Shown: positions 1 to 7,389, counted from the stretch's first letter. The stretch: 8,829 nucleotides of DNA from Candidatus Puniceispirillum sp. (GCA_016780525.1 JADHLR010000065.1:1-8829), one strand, 5' to 3'. Notes: generated by a model not told the origin, from the letters alone. Numbers and translations are program-made.

Positions 1-1
1 C

Positions 2-115
2 AGCAATCAAGCCGCATTATGGCCATTGATTCATCTCAGCGTTCTAACACCAATCGGCATCGCCTGTTGGTATCTGGTCAGCCCGAAACCGCCGGCATTA
101 GAGGTGCAGACATGA
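2..115 (+). CDS. lptF: LptF, LPS export permease subunit, C-terminal end (partial)
   Basis: This is the last 37 residues of a protein whose start lies left of the window. The reading frame beginning at base 2 gives a hydrophobic stretch (PLIHLSVLTPIGIACWYLV) followed by a short polar tail and TGA at 113-115. That matches the final membrane helix expected of LptF/LptG-type permeases. The identification rests mostly on context: its stop overlaps the start of lptG in an ATGA junction, and lptF directly precedes lptG in most Gram-negative genomes that pair them. LptF and LptG form the inner-membrane part of the LptB2FG transporter, which extracts lipopolysaccharide from the inner membrane. Too little sequence is visible to exclude another membrane protein, but that is unlikely here. 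Confidence 0.8.
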   Translation, partial: SNQAALWPLIHLSVLTPIGIACWYLVSPKPPALEVQT

Positions 116-1218
116 GCCAGTTTGCTCCATTTGGCACATTATTTCGCTATTTCGCCTTCCGGTTTATTGGCTGGATATGTCTGTGTCTGTTCAGTCTGGT
201 ATCGATCATCAGTCTGATTCAGACCATCGAACTGGTGCGCCGGGTCAGTGTGTTAACCCGCGATGTGCCGGATGTGAATTACCTTGCTATGGCGCTTTTA
301 AACATCCCGAATGTGATGCATATGATCCTGCCTTTTGCCATTTTGAGCGGCGCGATGCTGTGTTTTTCAGCGTGGAACCGTAGCAATGAATTTGTCGCTG
401 TTCGCGGGTTTGGCCAGTCAATTTGGGCATCGCTTGGCCCGGCATTATTTGCCGGCTTTATGGTTGGCATGGCGTTTATCACGGTTATCAACCCGATTGG
501 CGCGGTTACATCACGCGCCTATGAAGCCAAATTAGCCGAGATTTTTGGCAATAACAAAAATGACCTGACGGTATCAGAAAGCGGCATTTGGATTCGCGAT
601 AGTCTGGCCGATGGCAAATTGATTTTTCACGGTGACTCGCTGGATGCGGATGCGTCGCAAATCATCAATCCGGTTATCTATGAATTTAATCAGGCATCAA
701 AATTGCGCCGCGTGATCAAAGCTGATTCCAGCCAGCTCACAAAAACCGGCTGGATGATCGAAAATGCGGTCAGTTGGCAATCGAACGGTGCCGAAACCGC
801 ACTTGGCCACATTGTTTTGCCAACCAGCCTTGGCGCGCTAAATCTGCAACAATCAAGCCTGTCACCGCAAGCCTTGTCAATTTTCCAACTGCCCGAGTTT
901 ATTATGTCGCTGGAACATGCCGGTATACCGGCAACAGCACATCGCATCCATCTTTATCAGCTATTAGCATTGCCATTGATGATGGTGGGTATCACCATGC
1001 TGGCGGCACGGGCAACATTGACAAATAGTTTACGCGGCAGCCGGTCTCGTCTATTCATACGCGGCGTGTTGTTGGCAACAGCGATTTTCATTTTCACCTA
1101 TTTCATGCAAGTTATGGGTGTGTCGCTGCGTATTCCGACAATCGTCGCGGCATGGACACCCGCATTTACCGTGTTTTTAATAGGGGCGATTATTCTTGCC
1201 CGAGGTGACGAAGCTTAG
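112..1218 (+). CDS. lptG: LptG, LPS export permease subunit
   Basis: Inner-membrane subunit of the LptB2FG ABC transporter, which pulls lipopolysaccharide out of the inner membrane and passes it to the periplasmic bridge. The 368 residues fit the family's usual length of about 360. Architecture: a first membrane helix at about residues 18-38, two more at about 62-86 and 103-130, a soluble periplasmic region at about 140-275 (the jellyroll position in this family), then three helices at about 281-300, 315-338 and 342-364. This is the YjgP/YjgQ permease layout. I chose the ATG at 112 over an in-frame ATG at 19 because 19-111 is already coding for LptF in another frame, because 112 forms an ATGA overlap with the lptF stop, and because GAGGT at 101-105 is well placed as a ribosome binding site. 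The subunit could only be confused with LptF, which lies just upstream. No lptD follows. Confidence 0.93.
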   Translation: MSQFAPFGTLFRYFAFRFIGWICLCLFSLVSIISLIQTIELVRRVSVLTRDVPDVNYLAMALLNIPNVMHMILPFAILSGAMLCFSAWNRSNEFVAVRGFGQSIWASLGPALFAGFMVGMAFITVINPIGAVTSRAYEAKLAEIFGNNKNDLTVSESGIWIRDSLADGKLIFHGDSLDADASQIINPVIYEFNQASKLRRVIKADSSQLTKTGWMIENAVSWQSNGAETALGHIVLPTSLGALNLQQSSLSPQALSIFQLPEFIMSLEHAGIPATAHRIHLYQLLALPLMMVGITMLAARATLTNSLRGSRSRLFIRGVLLATAIFIFTYFMQVMGVSLRIPTIVAAWTPAFTVFLIGAIILARGDEA

Positions 1219-1254
1219 ACCGATAACCGCTCGATTAACGCGACAAGCCAATTG

Positions 1255-1310
1255 CCCCGTCAAAATGGCCCCGTCAACTTGGCCCCGTCAAAGTGGCAGC
1301 GTCAAAAAGG
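1255..1310 (+). repeat. Four tandem 14-bp repeats between lptG and surA
   Basis: Four adjacent units can be read directly: CCCCGTCAAAATGG (1255-1268), CCCCGTCAACTTGG (1269-1282), CCCCGTCAAAGTGG (1283-1296) and a more diverged CAGCGTCAAAAAGG (1297-1310). The core CCCCGTCAA-N-x-TGG is shared by the first three, and CGTCAA by all four. The period of 14 is not a multiple of three, so the units fall in different frames relative to surA, which argues that this is non-coding DNA. The last unit's AAAAAGG is also the likely ribosome binding site of surA. Function is unknown. It could be a slippage-derived microrepeat, a remnant of a rearrangement, or a protein-binding array. Confidence 0.9.
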
Positions 1311-1311
1311 A
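1304..1311 (+). promoter_or_regulatory. Putative surA ribosome binding site
   Basis: The purine run AAAAAGGA ends 10 nt before the GTG at 1322. It supports that GTG as the surA start, since the upstream in-frame ATG at 1265 lies inside the 14-bp repeat and has no comparable site before it. Confidence 0.55.
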
Positions 1312-1321
1312 TGTTTACCCA

Positions 1322-2584
1322 GTGATTTATCAAAATGTGACACAGACATTCATCTCTGGCCTGATTTTTATTCTGGCACTCATGCAGCCGGCCGCTGCCG
1401 CTATTGAGATAGTGGCCAAGGTAAATGGCAAGCCCATCACAAATTATGATGTCGAACAGCGGGTCAATTTTCTGACCGCGATCACAAATATTCAATTGAA
1501 TGACAGCAACCGCCAGCGCCTTGAAACCGACGCTTTGCAAATGTTGATCGACGAAAAGCTGAAACTGCAAGCCGCCCAGTCAATCGATCCTAATATTGCC
1601 GCACGCAGTCTGCCAACGGCACGCGGGCTTGTTGACAGCTCATTTCAACAAAATGGGAAAAGCGGCACTGAAATTTTGCGCGAACTGAATTTGGACACCG
1701 CATCGATTCAACAGAAATTTGTCACTGACCTGGCCTGGGCCAGTTTTATTCAGGCAAACTTTGGTGAGAGGCTTGGCGATCTTGACGCCAAAATTGACGC
1801 TGAAATTGCCCGCATAACGGAAAATGCGAAACAGCCGCAAATCCGGCTGAGCGAGCTGGTTCTTGTGCCAGAGCCAGACCGCCCCTTGCAAGACACCATC
1901 ATGCTTGCCAACGAAATTGTTTCCGCGGTTACAATGGGGGCTAATTTCAATGCAATTGCCCAACAATATTCGGTGTCGGGCAGCGCACAGAACGGTGGAC
2001 GCATTGGATGGGTGTTTGAAAACCAGTTGCCAGCCACTGTTGTTGACGCGCTTGCACAGATAGATATTGGTGGCTTGACACAGCCGTTGCAGCAAGATGG
2101 TGCGGTATTTATTTTCCAGAAAAATGGGGAACGCAAAAATGGTCAGATCGACCCCAGCCAGGACCGTGTTTGGCTCGCCCGTGCATTACTGCCGCTGACA
2201 CCAGACGCAACAAATGCAGACCGGCTCGAAGCCGCCGCCCGCCTTGAGCGTGATGCTGGCAATATATCGAGCTGTCCGGATTTGACCAAATTGCATGACA
2301 GCTACGGATCAAACATGCAAGGCGCGCTCGAGAATATTCGCGTTGGCAGTCTCGCCCCGCAAATGCTGACACTGGTCAATGAATTGCAACCAGGCATCGC
2401 CAGTGCGCCATTATCATTCAGCGAGGGGATTGCGGTTTTCATGTTATGCAAGCGCGAAAAGGCACAGATCGCCCTGCCATCCCGCCGGGAAATCGAGCAG
2501 GTTATTGTCGAAAAATTCTTTGGGTCGCTTGGTGAACGCTATTTATTGCGGTTACGCCGCGCCGCGGTCGTTGAACGTTTCTGA
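1322..2584 (+). CDS. surA: SurA-type periplasmic chaperone / peptidyl-prolyl isomerase
   Basis: Periplasmic chaperone that escorts unfolded outer-membrane proteins towards the BAM complex. The 420 residues compare with 428 in E. coli SurA. Domains: a cleavable signal peptide at about 1-27 (hydrophobic ISGLIFILAL, then AAAA before IEIVAKVNGKPIT), the SurA N-terminal chaperone region at about 28-165, a recognisable parvulin/PpiC domain at about 173-270 (NGGRIGWV at 224-231), and a degenerate second parvulin-like segment at about 285-378, followed by the C-terminal helix typical of SurA. The start is not certain. GTG at 1322 is preferred because it gives a clean signal peptide with an AAAAAGGA site 10 nt upstream. 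Starting at ATG 1265 or TTG 1196 would add a repeat-encoded or lptG-overlapping leader. The neighbours fit envelope biogenesis upstream (lptFG) and the usual surA-pdxA-ksgA order downstream. A general PpiC-family isomerase is the alternative call. Confidence 0.88.
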   Translation: MIYQNVTQTFISGLIFILALMQPAAAAIEIVAKVNGKPITNYDVEQRVNFLTAITNIQLNDSNRQRLETDALQMLIDEKLKLQAAQSIDPNIAARSLPTARGLVDSSFQQNGKSGTEILRELNLDTASIQQKFVTDLAWASFIQANFGERLGDLDAKIDAEIARITENAKQPQIRLSELVLVPEPDRPLQDTIMLANEIVSAVTMGANFNAIAQQYSVSGSAQNGGRIGWVFENQLPATVVDALAQIDIGGLTQPLQQDGAVFIFQKNGERKNGQIDPSQDRVWLARALLPLTPDATNADRLEAAARLERDAGNISSCPDLTKLHDSYGSNMQGALENIRVGSLAPQMLTLVNELQPGIASAPLSFSEGIAVFMLCKREKAQIALPSRREIEQVIVEKFFGSLGERYLLRLRRAAVVERF

Positions 2585-2588
2585 TATC

Positions 2589-3590
2589 ATGCCAGATTCC
2601 CGTCCTTTAATTGTGACACCGGGCGAGCCCGCCGGTATTGGCGCCGAGATCGCCATCAAATCATGGTGCGCCGGACATCGCGACATCTGTGTGATTGAGG
2701 CGCCAGACCGTATGGCCGAAATCGCCGCCACGCTTGGCACCCCTATTGCCATCAAAACCATCACGCACCCGGATCAGTTCAACGCCGATCAGGACGTGTT
2801 ACATATTATGCCGATTGACTGGCCGGTGCCGCCGATCGCCTGCTCACCCGATAGCCGCAATGGTCAGGTTGTGGTGGATGCAATTACCACCGCCGCCAAA
2901 TTTTGCCTTTCCGGTGCGGCAAGTGGCATGGTGACAAATCCGATCCAGAAATCATCCCTATATGATGCCGGATTTGGCTATCCGGGGCATACCGAATTTC
3001 TGGCAAGTCTCGGTCAGGTTGATGCTGGTGGGCCGATGATGATGCTGGCTTGCGATGATTTAAAAGTGGTGCCGCTGACCATCCACATACCCATTTCCGC
3101 GGTGGCTGGCAGCTTGTCACAGGACATAATCATCGCTGCCGGACATTTGTTGGATGCCAACTTAAAACGGTATTTTGCCATCACCGCACCGCGCATTGCT
3201 GTTACCGGCCTGAACCCCCATGCAGGGGAAAATGGCAGCTTAGGCACCGAGGATCAGGACATTATCCAGCCCGCTATCACCCGTTTGCAGCAAGCTGGCA
3301 TTAATATCACCGGCCCCCACCCAGCCGACACCCTGTTCCATGCAGAGGCCCGCAAAACCTATGATGCGGTTCTGGGCATGTATCATGATCAGGTTCTTAT
3401 ACCTCTAAAAACATTAGATTTTTTTGGTGGTGTGAATATTACATTGGGGCTCGATTTTATCCGCACATCACCTGATCACGGCACCGGGCTGGATATTGCC
3501 GGTTCGGGCACGGCGCGGCCTGACAGTTTGATGGCGGCGATTAAAATGGCGCGTAAAATGGCCGCTGCGGCACAGGCTTTGTCGACATGA
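2589..3590 (+). CDS. pdxA: 4-hydroxythreonine-4-phosphate dehydrogenase (PdxA)
   Basis: Oxidises 4-phosphohydroxy-L-threonine with NAD(P)+ in the DXP-dependent route to pyridoxal phosphate; the product loses CO2 and is condensed by PdxJ. The 333 residues match the usual 329-335. Visible motifs: TPGEPAGIG at 10-18, PGHTEF at 132-137, and the three metal-binding histidines His166 (TIHIP), His211 (NPHAGE) and His266 (MYHDQ), whose numbers coincide with the E. coli enzyme. Lys274, Asn283 and Arg292, which bind substrate in the family, are also present. The ATG at 2589 is 4 nt after the surA stop and has no strong ribosome binding site of its own, so translation is probably coupled to surA. An in-frame extension back to 2379 would run across surA and is not credible. 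The gene ends in an ATGA overlap with ksgA. Confidence 0.96.
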   Translation: MPDSRPLIVTPGEPAGIGAEIAIKSWCAGHRDICVIEAPDRMAEIAATLGTPIAIKTITHPDQFNADQDVLHIMPIDWPVPPIACSPDSRNGQVVVDAITTAAKFCLSGAASGMVTNPIQKSSLYDAGFGYPGHTEFLASLGQVDAGGPMMMLACDDLKVVPLTIHIPISAVAGSLSQDIIIAAGHLLDANLKRYFAITAPRIAVTGLNPHAGENGSLGTEDQDIIQPAITRLQQAGINITGPHPADTLFHAEARKTYDAVLGMYHDQVLIPLKTLDFFGGVNITLGLDFIRTSPDHGTGLDIAGSGTARPDSLMAAIKMARKMAAAAQALST

Positions 3591-4453
3591 CATCCGAATC
3601 AAATGCCGCGCTGACAGCCCGTGTTGACGCCCTGCCAGCGTTACGCCAGCTTGTTGAAAGCATGGATATGCGGGCGCGCAAATCGCTCGGACAAAATTTC
3701 CTGTTTGATTTGAATTTGACCCGCAAAATAGCCCGCAGTGCCGGCCCATTAACCGGCACCACGATCGAGATTGGCCCCGGCCCGGGTGGTCTTACCCGTG
3801 CGCTGCTTCTGGAACATGCAGCGCATGTCATCGCCATCGAGAAAGACCGGCGTGCCGGCTCGATATTATCATCCTTATGCACGGCCGCCGGCGACCGCCT
3901 GTCATTGATCGAAGCAGATGCGCTGGAAAGTCCGATTTGGGAATTTGGCACGGCCCCGCGCCGCATTATTGCCAACCTGCCTTACAATATTGCAACGACA
4001 TTACTGATCCGCTGGCTGGCGCATGCGACAGCGTTTGAATCAATGACGTTGATGTTTCAACGCGAAGTTGCCGAGCGCATAACAGCGCGGCCCGGCGACC
4101 CTGCCTATAGCCGCCTGAGCGTTCTGACCGGCTATTATGCCGACGCCGAAATTCTGTTTGACGTGCCAGCCGAGGCATTTGTGCCAGCCCCGAAAATAAT
4201 TTCTTCAGTGGTGCAAATTGTGCCATTGGCGCAGCCACGCTATGACTGCTCGGCACAGGCACTGGAACTGATCACACGCACAGCCTTTGGCCAGCGCCGC
4301 AAGATGCTGCGCAGTTCGCTGAAAAAGATCAATGGTGAGCAATTACTGGCAGCCGCCGGAATCGATCCGGAAGCCAGACCGCAACAATTAGATATCGAGA
4401 GTTTTTGCAAATTGGCACGCCAGTTTGAGGCCGACGGCAAAGCTGCACCCTAA
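3587..4453 (+). CDS. rsmA: 16S rRNA dimethyladenosine transferase (KsgA/RsmA)
   Basis: Also called ksgA. Uses S-adenosylmethionine to dimethylate two adjacent adenosines in the 3' hairpin (helix 45) of 16S rRNA, a late checkpoint in 30S subunit assembly. At 288 residues it is slightly longer than E. coli KsgA (273), mainly through an N-terminal lead-in. Motifs: SLGQNFL at 33-39; the SAM-binding glycine loop EIGPGPGGLT at 61-70; the acidic residue after the second strand in AIEKD (83-87); ADAL at 110-113; the catalytic NLPYNI at 130-135; and the C-terminal RTAFGQRRKMLRSSLK at 231-246. The ATG overlaps the pdxA stop (ATGA), indicating coupled translation. The TAA at 4451-4453 overlaps the opposite-strand gmk stop, so the two genes converge without a spacer. 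Confidence 0.97.
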   Translation: MTSESNAALTARVDALPALRQLVESMDMRARKSLGQNFLFDLNLTRKIARSAGPLTGTTIEIGPGPGGLTRALLLEHAAHVIAIEKDRRAGSILSSLCTAAGDRLSLIEADALESPIWEFGTAPRRIIANLPYNIATTLLIRWLAHATAFESMTLMFQREVAERITARPGDPAYSRLSVLTGYYADAEILFDVPAEAFVPAPKIISSVVQIVPLAQPRYDCSAQALELITRTAFGQRRKMLRSSLKKINGEQLLAAAGIDPEARPQQLDIESFCKLARQFEADGKAAP

Positions 4454-5118
4454 TAGCCGGCGCGCAATTTCTTTACAAAATCTGTAAGCCCCAATTGACG
4501 GTCTCGCCGCAATCTCTCGGCCTGCAAAATCGCCTTGACCTGCGCCACGGCCAGATCAATATCGCGATTGACTAAGATATAGTCATATTCGCGGTAATGG
4601 CTGATCTCATCGGCAGCTTTCGACATGCGCGCCGCCACCACATCAGCACTGTCCTGCGCCCGCGCTAGTAATCTTTGTTCTAAATCACGCGTTGATGGTG
4701 GCAGAATAAAAACCGACACCAGATCTTCGCGGCTGGCATCAGCCAATTGCTGGGTGCCCTGCCAGTCAATGTCAAACAACATATCGCGGCCTTCGGCAAG
4801 CGCCGCCATAACCGGCGCTGAGGGTGTGCCGTAATAATTATCAAAGACTTTGGCATATTCCAAAAGCGCACGATCATTGATCATAATCTGAAAATCAGAG
4901 GTGCTGACAAAATGATAGTCTTTGCCCTCAACCTCGCCCGGCCGGCGTTGCCGCGTGGTGGCAGACACCGATAACTCCAGCCCCTCATCTTCGGCCAGAA
5001 GCCGTCTGGCAATGGTGGTTTTGCCAGCCCCGGACGGCGATGACAGCACCAACATCAAGCCGCGACGCCCCGCCATTTCCATAGATTTAGATGAGGCCGC
5101 GTTAGCTGCTGTCTTCAT
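4450..5118 (-). CDS. gmk: Guanylate kinase
   Basis: Phosphorylates GMP (and dGMP) with ATP to give GDP, an essential cytoplasmic step towards GTP and (p)ppGpp. The 222 residues are near the upper end of the usual 205-220 because of a polar 18-residue leader before RGLMLVLSSPSGAGKTT. Motifs: the P-loop SSPSGAGKTT at 26-35; the GMP-binding segment SATTRQRRPGEVEGKDYHFV at 52-71; EYAKVFDNYYGTP at 87-99; DIDWQGTQQL at 116-125; and the lid region around RMSKAADEI at 164-172. The ATG at 5118 shares an ATGA overlap with the mltG stop and has AAAGGGA upstream, which supports it. Starts at Met13 or Met15 remain possible because the leader is poorly conserved in the family. It is the last gene of the minus-strand unit. 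Confidence 0.97.
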   Translation of the reverse strand: MKTAANAASSKSMEMAGRRGLMLVLSSPSGAGKTTIARRLLAEDEGLELSVSATTRQRRPGEVEGKDYHFVSTSDFQIMINDRALLEYAKVFDNYYGTPSAPVMAALAEGRDMLFDIDWQGTQQLADASREDLVSVFILPPSTRDLEQRLLARAQDSADVVAARMSKAADEISHYREYDYILVNRDIDLAVAQVKAILQAERLRRDRQLGLTDFVKKLRAGY

Positions 5119-6116
5119 GGTTTTGATCCCTTTGGGTTTTGCCCTTCAACCTGACGATATAGTCTGACATTTTTATTGTGAACCTCCAAGGTTTTCGCAA
5201 ACCGCAAGCCACCAAAACCATCAGAAACAAAATATAAAAAATCACTGTCAGCCGGATGCAATGCCGCGTCAATCGAGTCCAGACTTGGGTTGCAGATTGC
5301 CGTTTTCGGCAAGCCCGCGATCATATAGGTATTCCACGGGGTCTTGCGGCGCAGATCAGCCTTGCTGATAGGACGGGGCCGATCAATAGTGATGCCATAG
5401 CGCACTGTGGGGTCAGATTGCAACCGCATGCCACGCTTTAACCGGTTCACCAACACCGCCGCAACCAGACGCCGTTCAGCGCTGTTGGCGGCTTCTTTTT
5501 CGATAATTGACGCCATAATCAACGCCTCTTCCGGCGTGCTATAGGGCAAATCAGCCTGTCTGTTGACCCAGCCCGCAAGAAGACTCATCTGCATCTTGTC
5601 TTGCATGCGGGTGATCAGATCACCTCTTTTGGTCGCATAGGTGTAAAAATAAGTGTCCGGAAACAAGCTGCCTTCGGCAACGCCGAGGTCAATGCTGCCG
5701 GTCAAATGCGGCATCGCGTCAAGCGCCGCGATGATCTCGGCGCTGGTTTGGCCTTCGACAATCGTCAGGCGTCGCTGCAGGCTTTTGCCAGCATGCAGGA
5801 TATCCATAATCTGCCGCAGATTTGCCGTAGCGGGCAGCAGAAATTCACCCGCTTTCGGCACAAATTTCTTGCCAGCCAACATCCGCGCCGCGTCATAATG
5901 ATAGATCTGGTGCAAAACACCGGCGCGTTGCAATTCCCATCGGACAGTGGCGTGACCACTGCCAGCGGTAATTGTAACAACAGCATCATTGGAATGTGGG
6001 CCCGGACGATCAAGCGTTTGCGCCACCCACAGCCAGGCGGCGAGCATCATCAACAGCGCCAGCAGCCCGGAAAGAAATGCCGGCCGGATGATCAACCGAA
6101 CGGCAGATCCGCGCAT
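5115..6116 (-). CDS. mltG: MltG, endolytic peptidoglycan transglycosylase
   Basis: Inner-membrane lytic transglycosylase (YceG/MltG family) that cleaves nascent glycan strands and is thought to set glycan chain length. The 333 residues include one membrane helix at about 10-32 (PAFLSGLLALLMMLAAWLWV), leaving the rest in the periplasm. A LysM-like N-terminal part at about 45-110 is followed by the catalytic YceG domain. Motifs: VEGQTSAEI at 120-128; EGSLFPDTYFY at 148-158; ASIIEKEA at 202-209, with Glu206 the likely catalytic residue by analogy with E. coli Glu218; MRLQSDPTVRYG at 230-241; TPWNTYMIAGLP at 259-270; and a C-terminal FVSDGFGGLRFAKTLEVHN. The start overlaps the fabF stop as TAATG and the stop overlaps gmk as ATGA, so it is translated with its neighbours. 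Placement after fabF is the common arrangement. Confidence 0.95.
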   Translation of the reverse strand: MRGSAVRLIIRPAFLSGLLALLMMLAAWLWVAQTLDRPGPHSNDAVVTITAGSGHATVRWELQRAGVLHQIYHYDAARMLAGKKFVPKAGEFLLPATANLRQIMDILHAGKSLQRRLTIVEGQTSAEIIAALDAMPHLTGSIDLGVAEGSLFPDTYFYTYATKRGDLITRMQDKMQMSLLAGWVNRQADLPYSTPEEALIMASIIEKEAANSAERRLVAAVLVNRLKRGMRLQSDPTVRYGITIDRPRPISKADLRRKTPWNTYMIAGLPKTAICNPSLDSIDAALHPADSDFLYFVSDGFGGLRFAKTLEVHNKNVRLYRQVEGQNPKGSKP

Positions 6117-7378
6117 TACCTCACCTGACCGACAATCAATGAGGCGTTGGTGCCACCGAATCCGAATGAATTGGACATGGCATTGCGCACTTCGCGCTGG
6201 CGGCTTTTCAGCGGCACTAAATCAAAACCAGCCACATCATCTTCCGGGTCATTGAGGTTCAATGTTGGTGGCAACTGACCCGTTTCAACTGTTTTTATTG
6301 AGTAAATTGCCTCAATAGCCCCGGCCGCACCCAATAAATGCCCGGTCGCACTTTTCGTTGATGACATTGATATATTGCCAATGGCGTCACCAAGCAGCCT
6401 GGCGACGGCCTTTGCCTCGATCACATCACCAAGCGGCGTTGAGGTGCCATGCGCATTGACATAATCAATATCAGCGGCGGTCAGCCCGGCACGTTTCATC
6501 GCCGCCTGCATAGCCCGAAAACCCCCATCACCATCATCAGCCGGTGCGGTAATATGGTGGGCGTCACCCGACATGCCATAGCCCTTAACCTCGGCATAAA
6601 TCTTTGCGCCACGGGCCTTGGCATGTTCCAGCTCTTCCAGCACAACAATGCCGGCGCCCTCACCCATGACAAAGCCATCACGTCCCTTGTCCCATGGCCG
6701 CGATGCCACTTCGGGGGTATCATTATAGCCGGTTGATAAAGCACGGGCGGCGGCAAAGCCAGCCATGCCAATGCGGCATACCGCGGCTTCGGCGCCACCT
6801 GCAACCATCACATCAGCATCATCCAACGCCACCATACGGGCAGCATCGCCAATGGCATGCGCACCTGTCGAACAGGCCGTCACAACAGCATGGTTCGGGC
6901 CACGAAACCCGTAGCGGATCGACACATGGCCAGAAATAAGATTGATCAGCGCCGATGGAATAAAAAACGGGCTTATGCGACGCGGGCCTTTTTCATGCAT
7001 AAGCTGGTCTGTAACGACAATTGATTCGAGCCCACCAATGCCAGACCCGATCATGACGCCCGTGCGGTTTTGTGCCTCACGGTCATCAGGTTTCCAGCCG
7101 GAATCCTCAACCGCCTGACATGCCGCCGCCAGACCAAGCTGAATAAACCTGTCTTGCTTGCGCTGTTCGCGCGGCTCGATCCAGTCGTCTAGATTTAACC
7201 CGCCTGGCTGGCCAGCGCCGGGCACCTGACCGGCAATCCGACAGCTGATATCAGACACATCAAAATTTTCGATTTTGGAAATACCGCTCTTGCCGGCGGT
7301 AATCTCTGACCAATTATGGTCTACCCCCGACCCAAGCGGGGTAACCATTCCTAATCCGGTAACTACGACTCGACGCAA
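6116..7378 (-). CDS. fabF: Beta-ketoacyl-ACP synthase II (FabF)
   Basis: Condenses acyl-ACP with malonyl-ACP in the elongation cycle of type II fatty acid synthesis. At 420 residues it matches the family (about 412-420). The Cys-His-His triad and active-site lysine are visible: Cys169 in VTACSTGAHA, His310 in VNAHGTSTPLGD, Lys342 in SSTKSATGH and His347 in GHLLGAAG. The C-terminal NSFGFGGTNAS at 403-413 is also typical. The start is a TTG at 7378-7376 (MRRVVVTGLGMVTPLG), chosen because GGAGG lies 7 nt upstream of it on the minus strand and because conserved homology begins there. A longer frame up to 7429 would add residues of no family resemblance and run through a hairpin. The gap to acpP upstream is 88 nt; downstream it overlaps mltG by one base. 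Confidence 0.96.
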   Translation of the reverse strand: MRRVVVTGLGMVTPLGSGVDHNWSEITAGKSGISKIENFDVSDISCRIAGQVPGAGQPGGLNLDDWIEPREQRKQDRFIQLGLAAACQAVEDSGWKPDDREAQNRTGVMIGSGIGGLESIVVTDQLMHEKGPRRISPFFIPSALINLISGHVSIRYGFRGPNHAVVTACSTGAHAIGDAARMVALDDADVMVAGGAEAAVCRIGMAGFAAARALSTGYNDTPEVASRPWDKGRDGFVMGEGAGIVVLEELEHAKARGAKIYAEVKGYGMSGDAHHITAPADDGDGGFRAMQAAMKRAGLTAADIDYVNAHGTSTPLGDVIEAKAVARLLGDAIGNISMSSTKSATGHLLGAAGAIEAIYSIKTVETGQLPPTLNLNDPEDDVAGFDLVPLKSRQREVRNAMSNSFGFGGTNASLIVGQVR

Positions 7379-7383
7379 AGCAA

Positions 7384-7389
7384 CCCTCC
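7384..7389 (-). promoter_or_regulatory. fabF ribosome binding site deciding a TTG start
   Basis: On the minus strand GGAGGG precedes the TTG at 7378, with 6 nt between GGAGG and the start codon. It is a near-ideal Shine-Dalgarno sequence, and no ATG or GTG is suitably placed downstream of it, so it fixes the unusual start codon. Confidence 0.8.

Noticed and set aside
19..111. Upstream in-frame extension of lptG from ATG 19
   Set aside because: This segment encodes the LptF C-terminus in another frame, and the ATG at 112 has both an ATGA overlap and a good ribosome binding site.
1311..1325. Mini reading frame ATG TTT ACC CAG TGA whose stop overlaps the surA GTG
   Set aside because: The purine-rich site touches the ATG with no spacing, so ribosomes are unlikely to start there; it is probably chance.
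1640..2095. 151-codon open frame on the minus strand inside surA
   Set aside because: It is antisense to a well-supported gene, has no recognisable motif or start context, and its sequence reads as a shadow frame.
3419..3425. Run of seven T in pdxA giving LDFFGG where relatives often have a different pair, as a possible frameshift or sequencing error
   Set aside because: The frame is correct on both sides, and Lys274, Asn283 and Arg292 keep their family positions, so no indel is needed.
4452..4465. GCCGGC palindrome near the ksgA/gmk stops as a bidirectional terminator
   Set aside because: It is only a 6-bp self-complementary word without a loop or U-run, and lies in gmk coding sequence.
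5601..6128. 175-codon plus-strand frame opposite mltG
   Set aside because: Shadow of mltG, which is intact with its catalytic motifs; no independent evidence.
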